A DNA stretch of 22,866 nt from Prochloron sp. SP5CPC1 (lineage in GTDB: Bacteria > Cyanobacteriota > Cyanobacteriia > Cyanobacteriales > Prochloraceae), in assembly GCA_014323965.1 (NCBI GenBank), contig JACONB010000091.1, positions 1 to 22,866 on the forward strand, read 5' to 3'. Position 1 is the first letter of the stretch. Each line of letters begins with the position of its first letter. Position numbers and translations under genes: made by a program. Under the pieces are notes generated by a model, which did no database searches, was not told the DNA's origin, and was given only the letters and a program-made list of their open reading frames with translations. Shown one piece after another: positions 1 to 7,326 of this stretch.

Positions 1-15
1 GTTGGGGGGTGGGTT
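1..15. repeat. Edge of a GC-rich palindromic repeat, same family as 5571-5618
   Basis: Bases 1-14 are the exact reverse complement of 5571-5584 (ACCCACCCCCCAAC), the first arm of the palindrome that interrupts iscB. The homology between the two omega RNAs ends just before this point, at TTAAACAG, so the repeat appears to have entered the RNA scaffold or its 3' border. Only the edge is visible. Confidence 0.6.
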
Positions 16-173
16 GGCTGTTTAACCACCCGGTTCTAGAGCCTGGGACTAGCACGCATCCCAGGGTAGGTCTTTAACTCTTGCCGATAACGTAGTCCGA
101 AAAGGACTGAGGCTGGTCAGCTACCTAAAAAGAGAGGCTAGAAGCCCCGTCTCTTTAGAGCGGGGTGCTGACC
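1..173 (-). ncRNA. omega RNA (HEARO-type) of a second IscB element, truncated at left edge
   Basis: Read on the minus strand from 173 downwards, this is homologous to the omega RNA at 4456. Both start with GGTCAGCACCCCGC and share TAAAG, GCCTC, TGACCAG, AGTCCTT, CTACGTT and TTAAACAG in the same order. A 7-bp stem closes GCTGACC (167-173) with GGTCAGC (115-121), and a second stem pairs AGTCC (94-98) with GGACT (104-108). A hairpin CCCCG/CGGGG lies at 145-165. By the known logic of IscB systems this RNA would use the flanking bases at about 174-193 as its guide, and an iscB gene would be expected beyond the left edge on the minus strand. The RNA seems to be invaded by a GC-rich repeat at 1-15. 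Whether an effector follows cannot be seen, and it could be an orphan RNA. Confidence 0.75.
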
Positions 174-261
174 AAGAGCTGCTCAGTAACCGGATACAAT
201 CTTTGAGTTGAACATGGTTAAATTTTAGCACAAGCTTTTTACAAATAGCAAAGGGACTGAA

Positions 262-1623
262 TCAACAGTGACTAAAATGAGCCAGTAATTGCTGCACAAC
301 TTGGTTTAAGCCCACAGAATGAGAAGCTTTGAATAAGATCCGATCGCCCGGTTGGACTAATGCTGTTAATCGCGAGCTTAAGTCCTTTTTATTATTAAAG
401 CACTCCACAATTAAACCAGTAGCCCCCTCAGCAATAGCTTTTGCCTCTTCATTCTCAATTAAAATTAGCAGGCGCTCTAGATTTATGTCTCGGGCAGTTT
501 CTCCCACTTGCCGATGTAATTGGCGAGAATGGTCTCCCAGTTCCTTCATGGTGCCTAATATAGCTATATGACGCTTTCCTGGAGTTTCTGCCAATAAATG
601 GAGGGCAGCAATCATGGACTCGTAACCCGCATTGTAGGTTTCGTCCAGAATAATCACATCTTCGGCTAATAAATAACACTGCGCTCTTCCTGCGGGAAGG
701 TTAACCGCCAATTTCTGAGTTAAAGGAGCCAGATCCACTCCTATTATTTTAGCCACTGCTATTGCAGCTAAATAATTGAGAGCATTGTGACGACCTGGTA
801 AAGGTAAAGGGAAATCTCTTCTTTCCACTCTCAGGGTGGTAGAGTCAATTAGTTTCCCTGATATATCTCCTGTCTCTAAGCCATAGGTGACAGTTTCTCC
901 TTGCCAAAATTCAGCAGCAGTTTGCAGTAAGAGGGGATCGGACCCATTCAGAACTGCAACCCCGGAGGGGGGCATGTTAGCCAGTAACTCGCACTTAGCA
1001 GCGGCGATCGCCTCCCTAGAACCCAACCTACCAATATGAGCAGTACCCACATTGGTAATGACGCCAATGGTGGGACGAGCTATTTCGGTTAAAAGAGCAA
1101 TTTCCCCAGGAGCCCGCATAGCCATTTCGATCACCCCATAGTCATGGTCTGGGGTGAGGTCTAACAGGGTTTTCGGGACACCGATCTCGTTATTGTAATT
1201 AGCTACTGTTTTCAGTACTTGCCCTTGGGTACCTAAAACAGCAGCAATTAATTCTTTGGTTGTGGTTTTCCCCACTGAACCAGTGACTGCAATAACTGGA
1301 ATTTGGAAGCGGTCACGCCACCAGCGAGCGATTTGCTGATAAGCATACAAAGTATCTCCTACCACTAATTGGGGTACTGAAAGGGAATCATGGGCTTTCT
1401 CAACAATCAGAGCCATGGCCCCCATAGCCACTGCCTGGTTAAAAAAGTTATGTCCATCAAAGTTTTCTCCTCTCAGGGCAACAAATACCTCCCCGGGAGC
1501 CATTGTGCGGCTATCTGTGGAAATCCCTGGGACTAAAGCCTTTTCCAGATTAGTATTCGAGGGATTTACAAGAGTTGTACTGACAATTTGACTTAGCTTA
1601 CTTAGCGCAACATCGCTTAACAT
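262..1623 (-). CDS. murF: MurF, UDP-N-acetylmuramoyl-tripeptide--D-alanyl-D-alanine ligase
   Basis: This cytoplasmic Mur ligase joins D-Ala-D-Ala to the UDP-MurNAc tripeptide with ATP, the last cytoplasmic step in making the peptidoglycan pentapeptide. The 453-residue protein has the usual length. The N-terminal substrate-binding part (STDSR about 35-39, ALRGENFDGHNF about 49-60) is followed by the ATP loop GSVGKTTTK (about 115-123) and by ANYNNEIGVPKTLL (about 141-154), typical of MurF. A Mur ligase C-terminal domain follows. The ATG at 1623 is a good start and lies 25 nt after the stop of the upstream glycosyltransferase, so the two are probably co-transcribed. The gene is intact, unlike many neighbours. 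Confidence 0.95.
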   Translation of the reverse strand: MLSDVALSKLSQIVSTTLVNPSNTNLEKALVPGISTDSRTMAPGEVFVALRGENFDGHNFFNQAVAMGAMALIVEKAHDSLSVPQLVVGDTLYAYQQIARWWRDRFQIPVIAVTGSVGKTTTKELIAAVLGTQGQVLKTVANYNNEIGVPKTLLDLTPDHDYGVIEMAMRAPGEIALLTEIARPTIGVITNVGTAHIGRLGSREAIAAAKCELLANMPPSGVAVLNGSDPLLLQTAAEFWQGETVTYGLETGDISGKLIDSTTLRVERRDFPLPLPGRHNALNYLAAIAVAKIIGVDLAPLTQKLAVNLPAGRAQCYLLAEDVIILDETYNAGYESMIAALHLLAETPGKRHIAILGTMKELGDHSRQLHRQVGETARDINLERLLILIENEEAKAIAEGATGLIVECFNNKKDLSSRLTALVQPGDRILFKASHSVGLNQVVQQLLAHFSHC

Positions 1624-1648
1624 TAGACTGGATGGATTCGATTATTAA

Positions 1649-2914
1649 TTACAGAACTTGTAACTGCTTCCGGGAAGAAACAGACTCTTTATGAACCAAC
1701 ATCAATGCTTTCACCTCAGCAGCATCGGCTGCTGCGGCATTCTGCAATTGTTCTTGCAGGTCTGGCATCACCGCTAAAGCTCTTGTCCAGTCAGGAATCT
1801 GTGCTCCTGTTGGGTCAGATAGAAATTGTGCTCCAGCATCTAAAATCAGCCCCTCAAAGATTTCAGTGGTAACTTCTTCCTTGTGGCGATCGTAGTGGAA
1901 ATTATTGAACCGAGCATCCACAAAATACTGACGGGTCAAGTCTTGAGCTTCGCGGCGAAATTTCACCCGCAGGGCTTGGATATGGGACCGGGTTATCACT
2001 ACTTGCTCTGTTTCCGTTAAAGTTCGCAAGACGGAGCGGAGAATGTCTCGACACATTTTTTGCAGCCCTTCATTACTAGAGTTACCGAGAGATTGGTGTT
2101 TGTGCTCGAAGACTCCTAGGTCAATTTGGGCAATTCGTTTGTGGGCAAGGTTACGATACACTTCTGCAAGCATTCCCATTTCTAGTCCCCAGTTACCGGG
2201 AATGCGGGTATTGAGGGCTAAATCGCTGGTGAGAGCAAATTCTCCAGAGAGGGGATAACGATAGGAACTAAGGTAGCGCAGATAGTCCCGATTGCCAAAC
2301 AGTTCGGTCAATGCTCTCAGTAGGGGGGTGACAAATAACCGTACTACTCGTCCATGAAAACTGGGAGGATAACTTCCCAGACGGGCATAGTAGGCTTTAT
2401 TAAAAGCGATGCCAAATTCTTTTTCTAGTAGAGGGAAGAGAAGCTTGAGGGGATAGGAACGGTCGTAGGTTGTAATATCTGCATCGTGGACGGCGATCGC
2501 TTCTGCGGTGATGGTGGCTACCCCTAATCCCAACCAAACTGCCCTCCCTTTACCTTTGAAACTGAGCAGGTCTAAACCTTTATCTTTTAAATCTTGCAGC
2601 AGTCGGGTGACGCGATCGCCATTTTCCCAAATTATGAGGGTGGGTTGGGGCAACACCTGGAAGAATTCTACAGCAGACGCATATTTTTCGGTGGTTTCCG
2701 CATAAAGACAGATGATAACTTGCTTGATGAAAGGGCAATGCTGGAGATGTTCGCGAATTCGAGTTAGTGCAGGTCGCTCTAATTCCTCGTATAGGGCTGG
2801 AATGATAACAGCAGTGGATTCGTTTTCAGCCAGCTGGGTTAATCTCGCTTCCAGAATTTCCAAGTCGCAACCAAAATCATGAATTGTTGTAATTAACTCT
2901 TGCTTATAGTCCAT
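1649..2914 (-). CDS. Family 2-type glycosyltransferase, GpgS-like (probable glucosyl-3-phosphoglycerate synthase)
   Basis: The 421-residue protein resembles cyanobacterial glycosyltransferases related to glucosyl-3-phosphoglycerate synthase, an enzyme that transfers glucose from a nucleotide sugar to 3-phosphoglycerate on the way to glucosylglycerate. Visible features are the GT-A nucleotide-binding start (AVIIPALYEE about 35-44), the metal-binding DAD at about 144-146 and the conserved SYRYPLSGEFAL and GLEMGMLAEVY segments. I chose the ATG at 2914 because TAGGAG lies 5 nt upstream; an in-frame start at 2944 lacks such a site. It lies 33 nt after the ribD remnant and 25 nt before murF on the same strand. 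The fold is clear, but the exact substrate is inferred. Confidence 0.75.
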   Translation of the reverse strand: MDYKQELITTIHDFGCDLEILEARLTQLAENESTAVIIPALYEELERPALTRIREHLQHCPFIKQVIICLYAETTEKYASAVEFFQVLPQPTLIIWENGDRVTRLLQDLKDKGLDLLSFKGKGRAVWLGLGVATITAEAIAVHDADITTYDRSYPLKLLFPLLEKEFGIAFNKAYYARLGSYPPSFHGRVVRLFVTPLLRALTELFGNRDYLRYLSSYRYPLSGEFALTSDLALNTRIPGNWGLEMGMLAEVYRNLAHKRIAQIDLGVFEHKHQSLGNSSNEGLQKMCRDILRSVLRTLTETEQVVITRSHIQALRVKFRREAQDLTRQYFVDARFNNFHYDRHKEEVTTEIFEGLILDAGAQFLSDPTGAQIPDWTRALAVMPDLQEQLQNAAAADAAEVKALMLVHKESVSSRKQLQVL

Positions 2915-2947
2915 ATAACTCCTACAATGTTTACACAACTTCACAAA

Positions 2948-3987
2948 TTATCCCATGAAAGGGATATAACCTTCAATCCACAAGTCAGATCCGATTGATT
3001 CCCACTTCACCCGAGCAAGGGATAAAGCTTCTGTCATAGTGTTCAAACCCATATCTCCCACAGGTGTTGGAGCGGTTTTACCTCCAATTATTTTCGGGGC
3101 AATGAAAGCAATTATTTTTTGCACTGCCCGGTTTGCCATGGCCTCCCCTGCTAAAACTCCACCACATTCACCTCTACTCCCTTATTAACCAAATACCGCT
3201 GTTTCTCTGGATTTACCCCTTTCTCCGTTAAGACTACAGTGGGTGCCTTATTTGTTTCCCAAAGATGGCAAGTTGAGGGTAAATCTAAACTGCGACTCAT
3301 CACCACTCGTAAGGGATTGTGGGTTGCAGCTCCATGGGTGGTGAGATGGGGATTATCTCGCCGCACCGTATTCCCCCCAACGATAACAGCATCGCAAGCT
3401 GCCCGCAATTGATGAACTTGCTGACGTGCTGCTATACTGGTAATCCATTGACTATGTCCCGTAGTGGTGGCAATTTTACCATCTAAGGTCATGGCATATT
3501 TTAAAATACCAAAAGAGCGTCCATATTTAATCCCATGACTAAAAGCTTCGTTCAATTGCTGACAATCTTCTTCTTCTACTCCTACTAACACTTCAATCCC
3601 TGCTGCTTTTAGTCTTTCTATCCCCTTTCCAGAAACCCGAGGGTCTGGATCTATCATTCCTACTACCACTTGAGCCACACCAGCGGCGATAATTGCTTCT
3701 GTACAGGGTGGCGTCCGTCCTTGGTGGTTGCAGGGTTCCAGATTGACGTATAACTTAGCTCCTCTGGCTCGTTCCATCGCCTCTCGGAGGGCAAAAACTT
3801 CTGCATGGGGTTGACCTGCCTCCGGGTGAAAACCTTGCCCGACAATTTTGCCATCTTTTACTATTATAGCACCTACTAAGGGATTGGGTGAGGTTCGCCC
3901 CAAAGCGCGGCGGGCAAGTTGAATGCACTTTTGCATCATCTCCCGGTCCAAGGGAGTGGCAAGTGATTTCAGTGTTTTTGTTTCCAC
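2948..3987 (-). pseudogene. ribD: RibD, riboflavin deaminase/reductase, internal deletion with frameshift
   Basis: RibD carries out the deaminase and reductase steps of riboflavin synthesis. The first 278 residues hold an intact deaminase domain, with HAE at 61-63 and zinc ligands in PCNHQGRTPPC at 85-95, and the first half of the reductase (LKYAMTLDGKIA from 162, VIVGGNTVRRDNPHL about 201-214). The reading frame then stops at TAG (3151). The family sequence resumes in another frame directly over the break, as ECGGVLAGEAMANRAVQK and on to IEGYIPFMG at 2948. About 25 to 27 residues normally found between these two parts are missing, so this is a real deletion rather than a one-base error. The start is GTG at 3987. 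The deaminase half could still be made. Confidence 0.85.
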
Positions 3988-4006
3988 CGATAGGATATGC
4001 TATAAT
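3978..4006 (+). promoter_or_regulatory. Probable sigma-70 promoter of ssb
   Basis: TTGTTT at 3978-3983 and a perfect TATAAT at 4001-4006 are separated by 17 nt and lie 47 nt upstream of the ssb start. The -35 box overlaps the start of the divergent ribD remnant. A TATAAT on the opposite strand (4024-4019) could serve ribD, but I see no good -35 for it. Confidence 0.6.
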
Positions 4007-4053
4007 AAGGCCAAAGTTATTATAACCTGTATTGAAAATTGATGGGGGAATCT

Positions 4054-4425
4054 ATGAATCTAAATGTTGTTCATCTCGTTGGACGTGCTGGCATAGATCC
4101 AGAGATTAGATTTTTTGATTCCGGGGCGAAGCGGTGTAGACTCGTCCTAGCAGTGGACCGTCGCCGTAAAAACAACGACAAACCGGACTGGTTTGAGTTA
4201 GAAATCTGGGACAGGACAGCAGAAATTGCTTACGATTACGTCCGTAAGGGTAGTTTAATCGGCATTCAAGGTTCTTTGAAGATCGATAGGTGGAGCGATC
4301 GCAATACAGGCACTCCCCGCTCTAAACCAGTAATTCGGGTGGAGCGGTTGGAGTTACTTGGCTCAAAACGAGATAATGACCCCAGTATGGTAAGTAGCTA
4401 CGGACAACCAGCAAATCAATTCTAA
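4054..4425 (+). CDS. ssb: Single-stranded DNA-binding protein (Ssb-like)
   Basis: This 123-residue OB-fold protein would bind single-stranded DNA in replication and repair. The sequence has the cyanobacterial Ssb pattern: MNLNVVHLVGRAGIDPEIRFF at the start, LVLAVDRR, WFELEIWDRTAE, YVRKGSLIGIQGSLK and the RLELLGSKRDND segment near the end. It lacks the long acidic tail of enterobacterial Ssb, as usual for this short cyanobacterial form. The ATG at 4054 is preferred over 4042 because GGGGGA stands 4 to 9 nt upstream and the conserved protein starts here. It diverges from ribD and is followed by the IscB element. Cyanobacteria commonly carry more than one Ssb, and which one this is cannot be decided here. 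Confidence 0.9.
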   Translation: MNLNVVHLVGRAGIDPEIRFFDSGAKRCRLVLAVDRRRKNNDKPDWFELEIWDRTAEIAYDYVRKGSLIGIQGSLKIDRWSDRNTGTPRSKPVIRVERLELLGSKRDNDPSMVSSYGQPANQF

Positions 4426-4455
4426 TTGCCTATTGCTGACTCTCTCAAGATAGCA

Positions 4456-4698
4456 GGTCAGCACCCCGCGCTAAAGCTCTGTTGCTCTCGAGCCTCAAAG
4501 CGATAGCTAGTTGACCAGTCTAAGTCCTTCCCGGGCTACGTTTTTGGAGTCACGACACCCACGAATGCGTCGCTAGTTCATGGCCCTGTCGCTTGCGATT
4601 AAACAGTTTTACGAGGGGTAAGACAGTGTCGCAAGCCGAACAAGCTCTTAAAACATTGACGAAGCGAACTTAACCCTAGAAATAGGAGTATTTCGATT
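4456..4698 (+). ncRNA. Omega RNA (HEARO-type) for IscB
   Basis: This 243-nt gene-free stretch directly precedes iscB, the place where IscB omega RNA is encoded. It matches the copy at 173-1 in ordered blocks. The 5' end GGTCAGC (4456-4462) pairs with GTTGACC (4510-4516), where the other copy has GCTGACC, so pairing is kept by a G-U wobble. AGTCC (4523-4527) pairs with GGGCT (4533-4537), where the other copy has GGACT, again keeping pairing. The guide is expected to be the flanking bases just before 4456. The 3' end is not defined by the sequence and may run up to the iscB start. Confidence 0.8.
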
Positions 4699-5570
4699 AT
4701 GCGTGTATTTGTTTTGGACAAAAACAGAAAACCGTTAGATCCGTGCCACCCAGCAAAGGCAAGAATATTGCTCAAAGAGGGAAGAGCAAGGGTGTTAAGA
4801 AGGTATCCATTTACCATCGTCGTGCAAGATTTGGAGATAGAAAACTGTGTAACTCACGACCATCAATTAAAGATAGATCCAGGTGCAAAAATAACAGGTT
4901 TAGCGATTGTCCAAAACCATCGGGTTGTTTGGGGAGCTGAACTGACTCATAGAGGGTTTAAAATTAGAGACGCTTTGACGTCCAGAAGGCAGCTTAGACG
5001 CTCTCGTCGCAATCGTAAAACTCGGTATCGCCAGCCCAGATTTCTTAACAGGACAAGGCCAGAAGGTTGGTTACCCCCAAGCCTCATGTCACGAGTCCAT
5101 AACATATTGACCTGGGTAAAAAAACTGATTCGTATCGTACCTATAGCTGGTATTTCTCAGGAATTGGTTCGGTTTGATACCCAGAAAATGCAAAACCCAG
5201 AAATTTCGGGTACTGAGTATCAGCAAGGTACTTTGTACGGCTACGAATTGCGAGAGTATCTTTTAGAAAAATGGAATCGAACTTGTGCTTATTGTGGAGC
5301 GAAAGACACCCGATTAGAGATAGAGCATATTAACCCGAAATCTCAGGGAGGCTCTGATAGGGTATCGAATTTGACTATTGCTTGCCATTGCTGCAATCAA
5401 GCCAAGGGAAACCAAGAAATAGAGAAGTTTCTATCGAAAAAACCTAACCTTCTCAAACAAATTTTGTCCCAAGCAAAGAAACCCTTAGCTGATACAGCGG
5501 CAGTCAATGCCACCCGGTGGAGATTATTCAACGAATTAAAGTTGACTGGACTTCGAGTTGAGGTAGGTTC

Positions 5571-5618
5571 ACCCACCCCCCAACCCCCCTCCCGGGAGGG
5601 GGGCGAAGGGGGGTGGGT
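5571..5618. repeat. GC-rich palindrome inside iscB
   Basis: ACCCACCCCCC (5571-5581) pairs with GGGGGGTGGGT at the other end, and CCCCCCTCCC pairs with GGGAGGGGGG around the centre. The arms differ only by short internal bulges (AA versus CGAA). It sits exactly where the IscB reading frame breaks and encodes low-complexity SPTPQPPSREGGEGGW, which is foreign to the family. Cyanobacterial genomes often carry such palindromes between genes. Confidence 0.8.
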
Positions 5619-5709
5619 ACAATCGCTGTCGTCAAAATTTACCTAAAACCCATTGGCTAGATGCTGCTAACGTTGGCTCTGTAGAGACTTTGTATGTTGA
5701 GGACTACCA

Positions 5710-5764
5710 TTGCGAAGCTTTGCGAAGCAACCGCCCTTGGCGTCCCGCCAAAGGCGTCCCTTTG
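5710..5764. repeat. Second repeat insertion in iscB, in frame
   Basis: TGCGAAGC occurs twice (5711-5718 and 5721-5728). It is followed by a hairpin, CGCCCTTGGCG (5732-5742) with CGCCAAAGGCG (5746-5756), one mismatch. It encodes the segment ALRSNRPWRPAKG, which is not expected between RuvC-III and the PLSITAKGHG segment. It keeps the reading frame. Similar repeats are common in some filamentous cyanobacteria. Confidence 0.55.
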
Positions 5765-6080
5765 TCAATTACGGCTAAAGGGCATGGGTTGAGGCAGATT
5801 TGTAGAACAGATAAGTTTGGATTCCCGAAACGACACTGTTCAAGAAGAAAAATCCACAAGGGTTTTCAGACGGGCGATATTGTCAAAGCTATTGTCACCA
5901 AAGGGAAAAAGGTCGGTACCTATGTTGGTAGAGTTGCTACCAGAGCAACTGGTTCTTTTAATATTTCAACTGCTAATGGATTAGTCCAAGGTATTAGCTA
6001 CAAGTATTGCAAATTTGTTCACAGAAAAGATGGCTATAGTTATCAATTTCACGGCGACTAAAGTCGCTAAGCATTTTCCT

Positions 6081-6101
6081 CCCCGGTCTAAAGACACGGG
6101 G
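6081..6101 (+). repeat. Right-end hairpin of the IscB element
   Basis: CCCCG (6081-6085) pairs with CGGGG (6097-6101), and GTCT pairs with AGAC around AA with one bulged A. It lies 20 nt after the iscB stop. The same CCCCG...CTAAAG...CGGGG plan is seen near the start of the omega RNA at 145-165 (minus strand). It may be the transposase recognition hairpin or a terminator-like structure. Confidence 0.6.
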
Positions 6102-6124
6102 TTTCCAACGACTAGGAGTTCCCC

Positions 6125-7239
6125 ATGAAATATGCTCTGGTTCATGAGTGGTTGACCCCGAAAGCTACTGGGGGTTCGGAACTGGTAGTTAAAGAAATAC
6201 TCCAATGTATTGATGCTGATATCTATGCTCTGATTGACTTTGAATCGGTGAATCCCGATAGTTATCTCTACTCGCGAACCATTGGCACTACCTTCTTACA
6301 GTACTTTCCCGCAGCCCGCAATGGGGTGCAAAAATAGCTATCGAACAACTAGACTTGCGACCTTATGATGTCATTCTCTCCTCTTCCCACGCCGTGGCTA
6401 AGGGGGTGCTCACCAGTCCTCAACAACTCCACATCTGTTATTGTCATACTCCCATGCGCTATGCTTGGGACTTGACTTTTGATTACCTCCATGGCAGCCC
6501 TTTAGGAAGAGGCATTCCTGGGATGATAACCCGGTTGCTACTGCACCAGCTACGTCAATGGGACGTCATTTCCGCTAATCGAGTGGATTATTTCATCGCC
6601 AACTCCCAACATACCGCAGGGCGGATTTGGCGGTGTTATCGTCGTGAAGCTAAGGTGATTTATCCTTCAGTTAATGTCCAACGGTTTCCTTTTCAAGAGC
6701 AAAAAGAAGATTTTTATCTCACCGTCTCTCGGCTGGTAAGTTATAAAAAGGTAGCTGCCATCGTGGCGGCTTTTAATGAGCTAGAACTCCCGTTAGTGGT
6801 CATTGGTGCCGGACCTCAATTAGAACAAATGGGCCGACTAGCTCAACCGAACGTGCAAATCCTGGGACAACAACCAGATTCTATCGTCGGGCAGTATATG
6901 TGCCGGGCAAAAGCATTTGTCTATGCTGCTTGTGAAGATTTTGGCATTGCCCTGGTGGAAGCACAAGCTTGTGGCACACCAGTCATCGCCTACCGGGGAG
7001 GTGGTGCGGCGGAAACAGTTATTGATATTCGTCAAAACCCCATGATGGGCACAGGTATCCTCTTTCCCTCCCAAGAACCAGCAGCTATAGTGGAAGCGAT
7101 ACGAACTTTTGAAGCATTAGAGGGGCAGTTTAGTCCAGAAAGCTGCCGCACCCAAGCCGCTAAATTTTCCCACCATATCTTTCAAAAATCTTATTGGGAC
7201 TTCGTTACAAGCTGTTGTCAAGCACGGAACCTGGGTTAA
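6125..7239 (+). pseudogene. GT4-family glycosyltransferase, internal deletion with frameshift
   Basis: The gene encodes a GT-B glycosyltransferase of the type found in capsule and O-antigen clusters. The first 70 residues start well (MKYALVHEWLTPKATGGSE), and AGGAG lies 6 nt upstream of the ATG. The frame ends at TAG (6335-6337), and the family sequence resumes in another frame as IAIEQLDLRPYDVILSSSHAVAKGVL. The short stretch that usually joins these parts, containing a YLPLFPLA-like motif, is mostly missing, so this is a small deletion with a shift rather than a single-base slip. The C-terminal half is intact, with RLVSYKK, VVIGAGP and the EDFGIALVEAQACG motif of GT4 enzymes. It heads the GDP-fucose gene cluster and begins about 20 nt after the IscB element. 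The acceptor is unknown. Confidence 0.8.
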
Positions 7240-7326
7240 ATCTGCTCTATTTCTCAACGGATTTGCTTGAATTGGTCTTTTCTGGCTTTATGATTGGAGT
7301 CGTGTGGTGTGATGTGAAGGAGTAAG

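Larger units (their letters stand above)
4699..6061 (+). pseudogene. iscB: IscB RNA-guided nuclease, frame broken by a palindromic repeat
   Basis: IscB is the RuvC-HNH nuclease that uses omega RNA as guide and is ancestral to Cas9. In order: PLMP-type domain (here PLDP, residues 12-15), RuvC-I with D60 in LKIDPGAKITG, an Arg-rich bridge helix (about 94-115), RuvC-II with E155 in ISQELVRFD, and HNH with CAYC (196-199), EH (209-210), N224 and CHCC (229-232). After VEVG (290) a GC-rich palindrome replaces the usual short GGRTK-type segment, and the frame ends at 5646. The correct frame resumes at 5618 as YNRCRQNLPKTHWLDAANVG, containing the RuvC-III Asp, and continues through the C-terminal domain to 6061. 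The shift separates RuvC-III from the rest, so the nuclease is probably inactive. No slippery site for recoding is evident. Confidence 0.85.
4456..6105 (+). mobile_element. IscB element (IS200/IS605-related), no transposase, right end approximate
   Basis: The element runs from the shared omega RNA start (GGTCAGCACC) to a terminal hairpin after iscB. The hairpin at 6081-6101 pairs CCCCG/CGGGG and, inside it, GTCT/AGAC around AA. A closely similar hairpin with the same CTAAAG core lies near the start of the omega RNA at 1-173. Known IscB loci sit in IS200/IS605-type elements with subterminal hairpins. No Y1 transposase gene is present, so movement would depend on a transposase from elsewhere. 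The left end is supported by the boundary of homology with the other copy. The right end is inferred from the hairpin, about 20 nt before the next gene. Confidence 0.7.

Noticed and set aside
455..679. Open frames inside or antisense to murF (329-571, 455-679)
   Set aside because: They overlap a well-supported MurF in other frames, have no ribosome binding site and no family likeness.
5560..5700. Programmed frameshift in iscB
   Set aside because: No heptameric slippery run with a downstream structure fits the needed frame, and the palindrome replaces conserved residues, so an insertion is simpler.
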